The translations under genes and the position numbers were made by a program. A DNA stretch of 64,000 nucleotides from contig CM043959.1 in NCBI GenBank assembly GCA_014529385.2, positions 188,001 through 252,000 on the forward strand, read 5' to 3'. This DNA is from Adiantum capillus-veneris (lineage: Eukaryota; Streptophyta; Polypodiopsida; Polypodiales; Pteridaceae). Shown here piece by piece: positions 10,506-22,130 of the stretch; position 1 is the first letter of the stretch; each line of letters starts with the position of its first letter. The notes below the pieces were generated by a model, which saw only the letters and a program-made list of their open reading frames with translations, had not been told where the DNA came from and made no database searches.

Positions 10506-11588
10506 TGGGAATTGAACCAGCAGCTACTATAGACACATCTTGAGTAAATCCAAAGGTTTGTTTGGTGATTCGAAACTAGAATAATATGGTTTATACGGCC
10601 CCTTGTTCAGTTTGAGAGAACTGGTTGAAGCTTATGTTTATAAATGCTTACACTATTTTTTGGAAGCATACATACATGGCTTGATGGATAACGTAATTTG
10701 GCTTGTGAAGTGGATGGCGGACATGTGGTTTTTTATCTGCTCACCATGGTTGGTTTCAAAGGGAATGTGACTTTCAAATTGCTTACACTCATGAAAATCT
10801 ACATTCTAGGGAAACTTTTTAATGATAGAAGTGATTTGGCATCAAGCAAGCTGTTCTTGCCGGGAATTAATCTTGTAGGAATGAACCCAATCAGCGCTTG
10901 AATTCAAAGTAGTTTTTTTATAAAAAAACGATTGTTATATGTCTTGACCTGTTAAAACTTCACTTTAAAATTGAAATTTTTGAACTAAAACCTTCAAGTT
11001 CTTTTAAGGGAAGTTTCATATACTCTTAGAAACATAAAAAATTATGGCATATGGAATACAAAAAATTACTTTTCACTATATTTGTTAGCAGCATGGTTTT
11101 TCTTTTTTGGTACCTCAGTGACATGGATGACAACTGGGTCACCCTAGTTACATGCAATGTTGTCTGGAACCTAACCAAAAGTTTGTTTTCTTACTGTGGA
11201 TACGGGTAAGGGCGTCCTTTCCTTGGCTGCTATTTGAGAAGATGAAATGCTATACACTTATATTGTAACATTAATCAAGACCTTCTTTCCCTAATATGGC
11301 TTGATACTGAGATGTTTCTTTTTTGGATATTCAGTCAAAAGGAATACATGATTTTGTACTTTGGACTGCAGACATTGGTCTCTGTAGTTAGTCTCATGTG
11401 TTATGCATATTGTAAATAGATTAAACTCTCTCTCCTTAAGCACATGGGTGCTTTGGGTCTTAGACCTATGGCACCAGGACCTTGTCTACAGAATTTTTTC
11501 CTTAGGAGATACAACTTGAAACTGGATTTTCTAGGGTAAGGGGTATCCACACAAACATTATGACCTAGGTCTTGGTTGGTTTATTCTG
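10506..11588. other. No gene recognised
   Basis: AT-rich DNA. A 67-codon open stretch at 10698-10901 has no recognisable features. No tRNA, element end or array was seen. Confidence 0.4.
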
Positions 11589-12048
11589 ATGTTTGTCACT
11601 TCAGATTGTCCTTTCTCAGCTACTCTTGACCTTTCCACCCTTCCCTTCTCCCCGGCATCCCTGCTGGTGATTAAACTTTTTCAGGAGCCTTTGGCGGTTT
11701 CTCTACTAAACCAATTCTCAAAGGTTACAGAAACCCATGACTCTATCATGAATCTGTTAACCTTTAATGACTGGGTTCTTATCCTCTCCAATCTGTTGGT
11801 TGAGACGAAAGAAGGAGTACTTCACCTTCAAAATTTGGCTTCTAACCTTGCTGCTATTGAATGAGTCACAAATCCGACCTTGCACACTATGGACCCTACA
11901 GAGCTGGAGTATGACGAGGAGGGAAATCTCCTTATTAGTGAGGGAGATTATGACACACCACAATCCGATTAATGTGAGGATGAAGATGACACCAAGAAGC
12001 ATAGATCACAAGAGGAAGATGATGATGTGAGTGGAGAAAGCTCTTAGA
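11589..12048 (+). pseudogene. Decayed ORF with acidic, Ser-rich C-terminus
   Basis: A 91-codon frame from ATG 11589 stops at 11862-11864, but the same frame stays open after it through an ATG at 11889, meets a second stop at 11970-11972, and ends at 12048. The read-through part is strongly acidic (ELEYDEEGN, then CEDEDD and SQEEDDDVS), a composition unlikely by chance. A T-rich, AATAAA-poor tail follows. I do not recognise the family. It could be the 3' end of a retroelement gag or a host gene remnant with two nonsense mutations. Confidence 0.35.
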
Positions 12049-12194
12049 CTTTAGTGTCTCTCATATCTTTTTTGCTTCTACTTCCACTTTTTGCACGATT
12101 GAGGCTTAGGAGGCCTATTTTTTTGTATCATCTCAATTATAAAATCTCAACTTAGCTTTTTGATTTATGACATATGTAATGAAAATTGTGATTC

Positions 12195-13390
12195 ATGCCC
12201 GTTGTGTCTCATTGTCTTGACTCTCAACTCTTGAGTGTCCACACTTGGCACTTGCAAGTTCCCTTCTTGTCCAATCTGATAATGAATTGTCTAATTGTCT
12301 CAAGGGTAAAATCTAGGCTTAAGAATTGCATGTTATTATTTTCGAACGTGCGAAACCATGTCATACAGCATAAAACTTTCTATCTGGATGAGTACCGTAC
12401 GTTTTTGTGCATGGACAAAACGTATGTGACCAGACAAGACCACCCTGATGGATATGCAAGTTCGGATTTTTTATTGCTAAATGCATGCACACTATGTGTT
12501 ATGGGCCCTGATGTTTAGCAAAGGCTGATTTTGAGCGGCATGCATATTCATCACATTAGTTGCTTATGAAGCATTTTTGCACTCTATGTGTAGTATCTCT
12601 ATGAGATTACTTTTGGATATACCAATCACCAATAGAGGTCATGGCTCAAATTGGGTTCTTGTGAATCTTTCAAGTTAACTAAGATGGTTATTCATGACAT
12701 TGTTGATTTATCAACAATGTTGTATAAGGAACGGTGATCCCTATTTACGAGCCACTTTGACAGCCTATTTATAGACCGTAGGAAAACACACCTCAATATT
12801 GTCAGTTATCCAAAGAGGATAGGCTGATTACAAGTGTAATCTTGTGCAAAAGGATATGCAAATCACGTACGTTTGCATTAAGTAATCCAATTAGCAAGCA
12901 TGTATCTCTCTAGTGGAGTTTGCTTACCACAATGTAAAGTATATTTGTGACTAGGTTTAGTCTCTTCATGCATAAGTGAGGTTTGCAACCTTGCACACTA
13001 GTTACAGTGGGGTTGTTTACTGATACGAGAAGATAACAAGTCACGACTTATGCTTGCTGATGAGTTATGTCAGCATGTTTGTTTTATCGAAAGTGAAAAG
13101 AGGTACTCTTTTGAGTACATCTTTGTTATGATAACTCCTTTAGCATGCTCATGCGCATTCTAAATGGAGACTACACACTACGTTGGATATGATTTGGTAA
13201 GACAAGACGGTTGCAAATGGACAGTAATGTGGAAAATCAAGATGTTAGTCTTGGTTTGATTGAACCTCCTATTGAACCGTGTTCGAGTCAAACAAATAGC
13301 TGGATCCATGCACGATGCAACTTGTAAAAAACATCCTTGTATCACGACTCTTGTTTTCGTGGACAAAAACACTTCTCCAAGGGGGAGTAA
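12195..13390 (+). pseudogene. Degraded Ty3/gypsy integrase-region remnant
   Basis: The + strand, read across frameshifts and stops, carries a faint integrase-like string near 12690-12960: LSTMLYKER, then LFTSHFDSLF, then THLN and YPKRIG, spaced like the core segment of Ty3/gypsy integrases (VSDRD..FTSHFW..LF..LGT.LN). A polypurine stretch AAGGGGGAGTAA ends at 13390 and is followed by a TGTCA LTR-like start, as expected at the 3' end of a + strand element. The whole is heavily decayed, no catalytic triad can be placed, and the assignment rests on order and spacing of short matches. Confidence 0.35.
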
Positions 13391-13705
13391 TGTCATGCCA
13401 AGGGTAGGACCGTGGGCATGGCTAAGGGCTAGGACGAACATGTAGTCAAGGGGAATCTATGTTTAGCAGGCCAAGGGCCTATATAGAGCATGGCTAGGAG
13501 GTGATAAACATGGTCCAGCCCCCAATCTCTTATATCATCTGCAAGCTATATTTTGATCCTCGTAGCCCTCGCTACTTGTTATTCCCATTGTTTCAAGATC
13601 TCTTTTGCTGCGATGGAAACACGAGCTCCACTCCCAAGGATTATCATGGTTTTTACACCTTGGAATCCATAGGAAGAGTGGTGTCCCCATCTTCTCCCTC
13701 ATAGT
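13391..13705 (+). repeat. Candidate LTR after a polypurine tract
   Basis: Begins TGTCATGCCAAGGG directly after a purine tract and contains a TATATAG box near 13472. The right end is not defined, and no partner LTR was found in the window. Confidence 0.35.
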
Positions 13706-14805
13706 ATGTGCCTACCTTGTTTAATGGCATTGGCTTAGTGTTTAGGTGAGACATTTCAAGCTCTTTGATCCCTTCCTCAATTTGAGTCATTTAGTTTTTT
13801 ACTCCAAATTTCTCTAGTTATTTTCCCATAGTAGTACACATGTTTGGTCTTATTTGGAGAAACTTGGCTAACGTTGTCGAATAGGTGACTAGGGTAGATA
13901 TAATATATACTAACCCTTTTGAATCGATGACCTTGTTGGAAGACAGTCTCTATGATGGTACTCCAATAACATCTGACTTGGCCTCATGCTCTCCCATATA
14001 GGATGGGAGTATTCTTAGTGAATGGGGTTGACTGTCCATAGATTATACAGATCCTTTGTCTCCCCAATATGATTCATTTCTATATTCATTTGAGATCGAG
14101 TTTCAATTTTCTCTATTGGTGGAAAAAACACTCCTCTTCCATCACTAGTCTAATTTACTCGTTTGCTTAGCTCACTAGCTTCATTGGCCTCTCTGACTTG
14201 TTTCCACAATCTGTCAAGACCATCTATTTCTCTACAACTATGTGGTATAGGTAGGTGAAATCCATCGAAAGAGTTATTCTTGGTATTCAACAATATCCTT
14301 GGTCCTTGAGCTTTGGTAGGTGCTTGTAACTGGAATCTGGCTCTAGTTGTTCTTGGTTGGTGGGATTACTGATGTAGGTGAGACAATGATCACATACTCA
14401 GGTCTTCCAACTGGTGGTTCTAGTAAAGCTTGGGCTGTTTGAATCATTTTCTAGCACATTTCAAGACTTTGCTTTTATAGTTTCGCATAGGGATATATAA
14501 TCCGCCTCTATTCTTAGGGCTGGTTTTTTTTTAGTTGCGTTGAATAGGATTTCAAGAGGGCATCTAAAGTCTCATCAATGAATGATATAACTACTCATAC
14601 TCGCTCCATTCCACTCTCTCTTATACATGATCTCCAAATTTGGAGTTAAGGTCTCATCAGCCTGCTTGTCTTGAACAAAGCTTTGTGTTGCTTGAAGTTC
14701 ATTCGTTGGTTCTAACCTTCCGAATGGGATGGCATCCTTGTCACCCATGCAATGATTTCAATATTAAAAAAACACGCCGATGTATCCTCTCCATGGTGGT
14801 GAGGC
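13706..14805 (-). other. Possible decayed minus-strand coding remnant
   Basis: Between about 13,850 and 14,340 the minus strand has long frame segments with few stops (for example FDGFHLPIPHSCREIDGLD and EKIETRSQMNIEMNHIGE). The composition is coding-like, but I recognise no family. It could be part of a retroelement gag. Nothing else was seen in the interval. Confidence 0.25.
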
Positions 14806-15052
14806 CACGTTTCGGGGGGTTCACTATGTGTAAAACTACCATATCACGTGCGTTCAAGACATGTTTGTAAAACCCCTTATCAGTGAATTTTGTTAAGAAT
14901 ATAATGTATCCTTTTCTTTTAAAATTTGTAAGTTTTTTTTAAATTTGAAAAAATAATACCCTTTTGTAAGTTTCAAGAACTTTAAATACCCTTCTGTTGA
15001 ACTCACGTGATAGGTTACATTTATATTAGGTGACCTCCCCGGGGGCCACATG
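14806..15052 (+). mobile_element. Older MITE copy, inverted relative to 22628-22889
   Basis: The reverse complement of 22628-22889 aligns along nearly the whole length: TTCACTATGTGTAAAACTAC, ACAAACATG-type centre, GTTCAAC and ATCACGTG near both ends. The outer GCTCGGGG termini are eroded here. Imperfect 45-bp terminal inverted repeats remain visible. Confidence 0.8.
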
Positions 15053-15389
15053 GTCCTTAGTCATCGCCCATGTGCCTGACTCCATGACCTCCCACACGGC
15101 CTCTCTGCTATTCACCTCGTCATCTAGCTAGCCTTGGCTTGATGGTGGTCTTACGTGCTACCTATCCTACTCAAACTCGTCCCCTACCAGATAGCCTTTG
15201 TTTTTCCCCTCCTTCGCCATTTTCCCTCCATTTCCTAGTTGGAATTTTGCTAGATTCTCCTTAATCAAGTAGCTCCAATATTGTAGCAACATATTAGCAT
15301 GATCAGGGATAAAAATAACATCCCTTCAAGAATTTGTAAGTGTAAATGAATCGGAGAATATATCTTATCCATAAACCTATATGTATAGG

Positions 15390-17248
15390 AATGGGAGACA
15401 AGGGTCTTGAAAGCATGTCCTAAGGTCCTTAGGAAGTCCCTTGAGATTGTGCAGACATTTGCTATGGCTTGTGGATCCAAGTGTAGTATTGAGAAGTCTA
15501 GACTAATCTCCTTGACAAAACCGACTCATTTAACCGATTGGTCTCGTGAGGGAAGATTGTGTCTAACGGCGGGATTTTCATGTATCTGGGGGGCCCCTTA
15601 TGGGTGGAGTCACTCAGAAGCAAAGGTTCTAATGGGTCCTTGAGAAGATACAAAGGAAAATGAGAAGGTGGAAGTATGTGTTGCTTCCATTCCAGAGTTG
15701 AGTCAGAGCGATCAATTCATTTATGCTCCCCTACATTGCCTTCACCAACTTGCTCCTCAAAATAGCCAAATGTAACTAGAGGGATTTTTTGAAACCAATT
15801 AAAAGATTCTTATGGAGGAACAATACTAAAGCCTCCTTTCCGTGGCAATGGGTCAAGTGGAAAGTATTGCTTGACCGTTGGCCCAAGGTGGCCTTGGAAT
15901 GCTCAACCCCGTTGTTCATGTCAAGGCCCTATGTGCCAAGTTTGTGATCTCAATGGCAAATCAAGACCAATCTTGGTCTATCTTGACCAAGGATATGATT
16001 GATAAGAAAAAATTTTGCTCGGAAGGTGGTCAGTGAAAATGGATTGAGTTACACTACAAATTTTAGCCCTAGGGTGGGCTAACCTAAGATTCAGTGGCAT
16101 CACAGGAGAGCTGGTGCGAAAGTGCAATAGAGCTACACGGACACTGGAATGGGGTGAATTAACATGATATTTCTAGAAATCCATCTTGAACTAGTCCCCC
16201 TGACTGTCTAAAGTTGTTGGGGTTATAATGAACCCTTATTGGAGAGAGATTACAAGAAGAATGAACAATAAATGACTTCAACGACTGAGCCACTTCAGGG
16301 ATAGAAATAGCAAGTGTTGGAAGTCCTGAAACCAGGTGGCTACCCACTTTCAACTCAATGACACTGAGAAGCTACTTGTCAATAGGGTTTTTGAAGGCCT
16401 CGACAATGTGTTGATACCGATTTGTGAATGTACTTTTGAGTGGAAGACTTGGAAATGGCCCATGAGTAGCCGATTTTCTAAACCCCATACCAAGGGCATT
16501 TACTAGGTGTTAATCCATGAGGTTAATTGGTTCGCCTCTAAAACAAGCAGTGAAAGATGCAATGGCTGGAGGCTCGATGGGTAGAGGTCACAAAGAACAC
16601 TTGAAATCCACAATGGCCCCAATTTATGAAGATATTTTTGTGGAAGATACTTTGGGGGGCTTTGCCGACGGGGGTCAAGATTCAAGCGCGTGGTATCGAG
16701 CCCAATAGATGTTCAAGGTGCAGAGGCCGGCTAGTGTAGACCTCGGCCAACTTTTCATGGAATGCCCGACTATTAGAGGCCTTTCAAGAAAGTTGTGCAA
16801 ATGGATAAAAAGGTAGCGGAAGATTGGGTTTTTCAAGAGAGATTTGTGCCTTCGTGGCAAACTGTTTCGAAGGTTTGCACTTCTAATTCATACTCAAATT
16901 GTCAGATATTGTTTTTTGAGTAATATCTAGAAGGCCATGAGCTGTCGAGTCTTCGATAGCGCCCTCTCTGTGGCTAGCTTCTTATATATTGTTCAAGAAA
17001 GCAAGGTGACAATATGTGCAATAAGTAAAAGTCATAACTCCGATTATTGTCTTAGGGCGACCCTCGCCATCCAATTGAGCCCTGTGTTGTAAAGGATTGG
17101 GATGTTCGCAATAGTAGGTACTTGTAACGAAGCTCGGATGTAACCCTTGACCCTCAAGGCTCGGCTTGAGCTTGAGGCTGATTTGTAACCTTTTGGTGAC
17201 TTTATAATAAAATCACTCACAATTGTGAGTATTGCAAAGAAAAAAAGG
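15390..17248 (+). pseudogene. LINE A: 5'-truncated L1-like ORF2 (RT end, zf-RVT) with 3' tail
   Basis: The + strand, across several frameshifts and stops, carries the C-terminal half of a plant LINE ORF2. In order: the post-catalytic RT part (IVQTFAMACGSKCSIEKSRL near 15430-15495), the 'thumb' part (RRWKYVLLPF, IKRFLWRNN, WVKWKVLLDRWPK at 15660-15880), GGLGMLNPVVHVKAL (15890-15935), and a zf-RVT region near 16620-16770 (CGRYFGG.., RCSRCRGR, then a CPTI-like segment). The 3' end has an AT-rich stretch, a palindrome at 17215-17230 and an A-rich end to about 17248. The same modules in the same order occur in LINE B (minus, 55140-57960), which confirms the family. The catalytic RT half is absent, as expected of 5' truncation during target-primed insertion. 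Confidence 0.8.
17215..17230 (+). repeat. Palindrome at LINE A 3' end
   Basis: ACTCACAATTGTGAGT, 15-20 bp before the A-rich tail. The identical palindrome sits at the same place in LINE B (55158-55173). Confidence 0.85.
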
Positions 17249-17835
17249 TTAAGGGACACGGGTTTTGAAATGTTGTAAAAAAAAATGGTACTTTATAGTA
17301 AAATTTTGGCACTTAGTCTCCAATAACCACAAAAGTTTGAGAAATTTGGGCTACTATTGTGCCAAAAGATATTTTCTCCTTGAGCTTGACCCTCTTTGGC
17401 TACGTCACTTGTTATTTAATATTCATGGCTTCATATGTGCTACCTTCGTGAATAGTGCACCTTTTGGCCATGATGAATAGCTTCATTGACCACATTAGTG
17501 GTGTCAGATGAAAACGGAGTTTTACATTAAAGTCCTTACAAAGGGAGCATTGCCTCGTCTCTAATTGACATGCTCAATTTTTAGAGGGGATCTACAGTTG
17601 ATAATCGGCGTCGCTTCTCAGCAAGAGTGAACTTGATGTAAACTAAATGTAAACTCAGACGAATGTGAACTTGCATGTAAACTAGATGTGAACTCTGCAA
17701 GCTATGTGTACTATATTATTGTGGTGTAAACTCGATGTGAACTCTTCGTAAACTCCATGTGAACTAAGATGGCGACAGGCCAAACTTGTGCAATAAAATG
17801 CTACCGTTCTGCATCTCAAAATATGTGCGATATGG
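17249..17835. other. Non-coding; contains TGTRAACT array
   Basis: No gene. At 17626-17775 the octamer TGTAAACT or TGTGAACT (one CGTAAACT) occurs about ten times in 150 bp at irregular spacing of 9-45 bp, often with ATG or CTCG between copies. Confidence 0.6.
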
Positions 17836-19326
17836 CATGGCAAGAAACCCATAGAGATCAAATGTTGTCCTGAACACAGTCTTATGGACATCTTCTGGCC
17901 TAATGCATATCTGATTATAGCCACTCTTTAGGTCTATCCTTGTAAATAATGATGCTCCCTCAAGCTGATCAAGAATTTCATCTATTCTTGGTACAGGGCT
18001 TGTTCTTGATGGTATTCTTATTCAAGGCACAATAGTCAACGCACATGCACCATGAACCATCCTTCTTCTGCATTAGGAGTACATGCAAAAAAAAGGGGAT
18101 GAGTTGGGCTGAATCAGCCCCTTCTCTAAAAGATCGTTTTGGCCTGACTCATAATCTCTTTCTACTGGGCTGCACTAACCCTATATGGTGGTCTATTCGG
18201 TGGACAAGAACCTCGCAAAAGATCTTTGGTATGATCCTTGAGTCTCTCAGGAGGTAACTCCCCTCGAAAAGAGTCCAAACAACAATCATTGAAACCACTC
18301 AAAAAAGTTGACATGTCTTTATCTAAGGTATACAAATTAAATACAACTTCAGGTACTTCTTTTGCAAAGATCAAGTACGCAGAAAGAGGATTCGTTATTA
18401 CAGATAAAATAGCATAAGGAGAAACAACTAGAACAGACTCACCTTTAAGCTTTACATCAAAGACATGAGTCTTTACTCTATGTACAAGGATCATCTTTTT
18501 GCTGTACGTATCCACCATAGCATGCAACCTGTAACACCATGGGATACCCAGTGACACATCATAGCCCTCAAGTGGCATAATATGAAATTCTTTCGCATCC
18601 ACATAGTGCTAAATGTGCAGACCAAGCTTCCCCAAAATGGGAGTAATAGGCTGTGAAAGACCTAGGACATGCCAAACCTGCTTCCCCTATCATACCCATC
18701 TCCTGTGCATGAATGCCCAATTTGATGCCAATTCTGGTGATATGAAATTTGCACGGCCTCCCGAATGAAAGAAAACTAGCACTGTTTACTCTCTAACTTT
18801 GCCCCAAGCTCTGCACAATTCTGTGGCATCTATGTTAAGCTGGTCACCAACCAAACCTGGGACAAGCCCTGCACTCCGCTTTGGCTTCTTCCCTGTATGG
18901 TCCGACTTGTCATCCTTATCCTGTGATTTCTTTTGTGGGCATTCATTTGCAAAATGTCCTTCCTCTTCACAAATGTAGCATTTCTTGGCCTCATTAAAAG
19001 CTTTCCTTTCTTTAAAGGTTTTGCCAAAAAAAAGTTTTTCTTATCCTTATCCTCGTCCTAAGAAGATTTAGACTGCTTCTTGGACGTGCCAACTTCTTCA
19101 TTGGAGGGCTTCTTTGTGGGAGGCACAGAAGGCTTTGCTGCAACATTGCCCTTTGTTGAATTTTTTTTTCCTTGGGACCCTTTCTTGTGGCTATTAAATC
19201 CATCGGAATCTCCCTTCGACATATTGTTGGCCACTCTTGCATTCTCAATCAATTGGAACATATTCATGACAGTAGTCTTTGTGCAGTAGTCCCTAATTTT
19301 CTTGGGCAATCCACAACACTACTTCT
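17836..19326 (-). pseudogene. Chromovirus block A: gag end, protease region, N-terminal RT (minus strand)
   Basis: Read on the minus strand from 19326 down. There is a Lys-rich gag C-terminus (19309-19058) and a CX2CX4HX4C zinc knuckle (CYICEEEGHFANEC) near 18940-18990. A degraded protease and linker region follows (18600-18200; MPLEGYDVSLGIPW, KMILVHR, LSAYLIFAKE), then PPNRPPYRVSAAQ at the RT entrance. The RT front ends at about 17836 (VHKTVFRTTFDLYGFLAMP). Frameshifts and stops are frequent. The RT active-site box (YxDD) that should follow is missing. The family is Ty3/gypsy with a chromodomain (see block E). Its orientation is opposite to blocks B and E. Confidence 0.85.
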
Positions 19327-19762
19327 GAATGTTCCACTTCCAAATTATGCATGTGGAAGGCGAGAAGAATGTTGTGGCTGATGCGTTATCAAGGAAGCCA
19401 CAAATTTCAGTTGTGTCAAGTCCTTATCATCATGAGCTCGATGACATCAAGGAACAGTATGCTACTGATGAAGATTTTGCAAGGATCTTTGAACAGTTAC
19501 AAGAGGGGAAACATCATGAGCACTCAGAGATGGTTTTTTGATGATGCATGGCAGACTTTTTGTCACTAGGCCATTGCAACATAAGGTCATCGAAGAGAGT
19601 CATGTCCCATTGTATGCAGGGCATCGTGGTATTTATTTGATAGTTAAAGCGATAGAGACGTTCTTCTATTGGCCTACCTTGAGGAGAGATGTGGATGCCT
19701 TTGAACGAGCATGCATAATTTGCCAAAAGGTCAAGCTTGACAGGCAAAAGGCACCAGGGTAG
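19327..19762 (+). pseudogene. Chromovirus block B: RNase H tail and integrase H2C2 (plus strand)
   Basis: On the + strand the frame encodes the end of the RNase H / linker (FQIMHVEGEKNVVADALSRK, at 19331-19395) and, after a frameshift near 19545, the integrase zinc-binding region (EESHVPLYAGHRG, FYWPTLRRDV, CIICQKVK). This is the segment that should come directly after block C, whose last residues (SKLSEKHMQWAN) end at about 19769 on the opposite strand. So block B is inverted in place relative to block C. Confidence 0.85.
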
Positions 19763-20422
19763 AAATAATGTTTGCCCATTGCATATGCTTTTCGGATAAC
19801 TTTGACTATGCCAAGAAGTATCGCAAGGTCTGATGGTCCATGTGGACAACAAAATCAGCACCTAAGAGGTAGTGCTTCCAGCTAGAAAGCACATGAATCA
19901 CGGACAAGAGCTCTTTTTCATAGACTTGCATGGTCTTCTCTAGTCCTTGCAAGATTCGGCTTTCATAAGCTACTACCCGTCCATCTTGCATTAGCACTGC
20001 TCCGATACTACTACCACATGCGTCACATTGGACCATAAATGACTTCCGGGGATCTTGCAAAACAATTACTGGATCTGAAGTCAAATTTTCCTTTAAGAGA
20101 CTAAAAGCTGAATCTCTTTTTGCGTCCATATAAAAGTGACCTCTTTCTTTTGCAAAGTGTAAAGAGTTGATGCTATCTCTGCAAAATTTTTGATAAACCT
20201 TCTTTAATAGGAACACAATCCCAAGAAGCTTCTGACATCATGGACAATCTTCAATTCTGGCCATGTCTTAATAGCTTCGACCTTTGTGGGATCCATTCTG
20301 ACACCATTTTTTGAGACTATGTGGCCAAGAAAGTGAATCTCCTCCAGGAAGAATTCACTTTTCTTAGGATTGACAAGTTGCCCATGCTCTCAAACAATCC
20401 TCTCCAGAACAAACTGAACATG
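19763..20422 (-). pseudogene. Chromovirus block C: RT end and RNase H (minus strand)
   Basis: On the minus strand: the end of RT (HVQFVLERIV, EFFLEEIHFLGHIVSKNG, MDPTKVEAIKTWPEL; 20422-20230) and RNase H (RDSAFSLLKENL, PVIVLQDP, QCDACGSSIGAVLMQDGRV, YESRILQGLEKTMQVYEKEL, HMDHQTLRYF; 20216-19806). One 136-codon open frame covers most of RNase H. The part of RT between block A and this block, including the catalytic YxDD, is absent. Confidence 0.9.
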
Positions 20423-20660
20423 CGGGGATCACGATCACTGACAACTGATTGTGGCATACCATGGTACTTAAACACATTGCAAATGAACAAGCATGCCATC
20501 TGATCAGATTTCATCTTCTTCCTGACAGGGAAAACTGGGCCTGCTTGTTGAACTTGCAGATAATGGTCCATATGCCATCATTCCGTGTTGGCATTCTTGG
20601 AAGATCAAAGATAAAGTCCATAGAAATGCTTTCCCATGGCTTATCTAGAATTGGAAGTGG
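20419..20660 (-). pseudogene. Chromovirus block D: integrase core, first part (minus strand)
   Basis: On the minus strand: KPWESISMDFIFDLPR (a D-containing start of the integrase core), WTIICKFNKQAQF, FPVRKKMKSDQMA, FKYHGMPQSVVSDRDP. The joint with block C is at CATG (20419-20422), shared by both natural sequences. The second half of the core is block E on the other strand. Confidence 0.85.
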
Positions 20661-21569
20661 TTGTAACACTACGCTCAAGTTTTCATCTTCATTTCATCCA
20701 CAAACTCATGAACAATCAGAAGAGGCTAATTCTACTGTCTTAGATCTGCTAAACTGCTATGTGTCAGATAATAAGGGCAAGTGGGAGCAGTATTTCCTAT
20801 GCTTGAGTATGCGTACAAAAATACGGTGCATTCATCAATTTTGGAAAAGCACCTTTTGAGATTGTTGAAGGCGGCAAAAAGTGCCTCCCATTTTTCATAC
20901 AAAGGACAAGATCTTTGAGGCAGATTAATATGTTGAGAACATGGATGAAATGTATAAGAAAATTAAAGTTTCCTTAGAGAAGACTCCGGCAAAGCAGAAA
21001 AAGACTGTTAATCATCAGCTTTGTGATTGTTGTTATCACCTGGTGACTGGGTTCTGTTAAGGTTCAAAAAGGAAAGGTTAGAGAAAATGAAAATCAAGAA
21101 ATGACTATTTCCTAAGCTTAGTATGCATTACTATGGGCCTTTTCAAGTGCTTGACAAGATCAATGATGTGGCTTACAGGCTGAAATTGCCTAATGGGTGG
21201 AAGATTCATAATGCGTTTCACATGAGTCTTGTAAGACCCTTCGTGGGTGATGTGCCAGAAGATATGCCAAATGAGTATTATCCAAAATTTGAGGAACTTG
21301 ATGATATCCTGGTACCTGAGCAATTTTTGGCACATAAGGACAGAAAAGTTAAAGGACAAGTTGCAAGACGTTATTTGGTGAAGTTCAAGAACTATCCGCC
21401 TATGGATGCAAAGTGGATGGAAGAGCATGAACTATCAGAGTCACCAAATGTTTTGCAGCTTTACCTTGAAGACTTTGGGTTACAACCTACTTATGCCCCA
21501 ATCCAACGTGTGCAAAGGAGGGGTAATGATAGATCTAGCATATCAAATGTACATATGAATTCAGTGTAA
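20661..21569 (+). pseudogene. Chromovirus block E: integrase core end and chromodomain (plus strand)
   Basis: On the + strand: TTLKFSSSFHPQTHEQSEEA, VLDLLNCYVSDNKGKWEQY, then a frameshifted linker (EIVEGGKK, ENMDEMYKKIKVSLEK). A 148-codon open frame at 21123-21569 follows with YYGPFQVLDKINDVAYRLKL, WKIHNAFHMSLVRPFVGDVP and a chromodomain (ILVPEQFLAHKDRKVK, VARRYLVKFKNYPPMDAKWM). Chromodomain-bearing integrases direct Ty3/gypsy chromoviruses to chromatin. In this copy the catalytic E region reads QTHEQSEEANS and looks retained. A polypurine-like AAGAGAAGGGTA and an LTR-like TGTCACGAGG follow at 21729-21750, consistent with a + strand parent element. Confidence 0.9.
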
Positions 21570-21740
21570 TAGATGGAAATGAAAAAAGTATGAAGGCCCC
21601 ATTAAATCATTTGTATCTATGTGTTACGACCTTTCTTGCGGATACATGCGATGATAAAAGAGTGTTGATAGCACAAGATCATCAATGGCATGTATTTATG
21701 GTATGCAATCGAGGACGTTTGCAATTTCAAGAGAAGGGTA

Positions 21741-22130
21741 TGTCACGAGGACGTGGCAACTGTTAACTATGTCATGAGGACGTGGCAATTGCTAACCTTA
21801 GTTGTTTATTTCTTTCCAATGATTTTTGTTTTATTTTTGAGACCCTCTTTTTGAAGTTGCAAATGGTCGGACATTGTATGGCCAATGTGAACGGTAGTTT
21901 CACCCCCAGAAGGGAAGTTGGTCGGCACTGGAATTCGTATAGTAAGAGGATGTCTAGGCTCAGTGCAAGGTCATGTAGGTCCCACGTCGCACTTAGCATG
22001 TTGGTGGATACTAGGATGTGAACTCAATAAAGGCATAAAGTCAAGGTGGGACTACCAACAAAAAGTATCCAACAGCTGGGCCACATTGCACTTTTGGATG
22101 CGGTCCCAATGAGGATAGATGGTCAGATGA
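21741..22130 (+). repeat. Candidate chromovirus 3' LTR with 29-bp tandem repeat
   Basis: A purine tract ends at 21740 and TGTCACGAGG begins the candidate LTR. Its first 58 bp are two copies (21741-21769 and 21770-21798) of a 29-bp unit carrying GAGGACGTGGCAA. The right end is not defined and no 5' LTR was identified. Confidence 0.45.
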
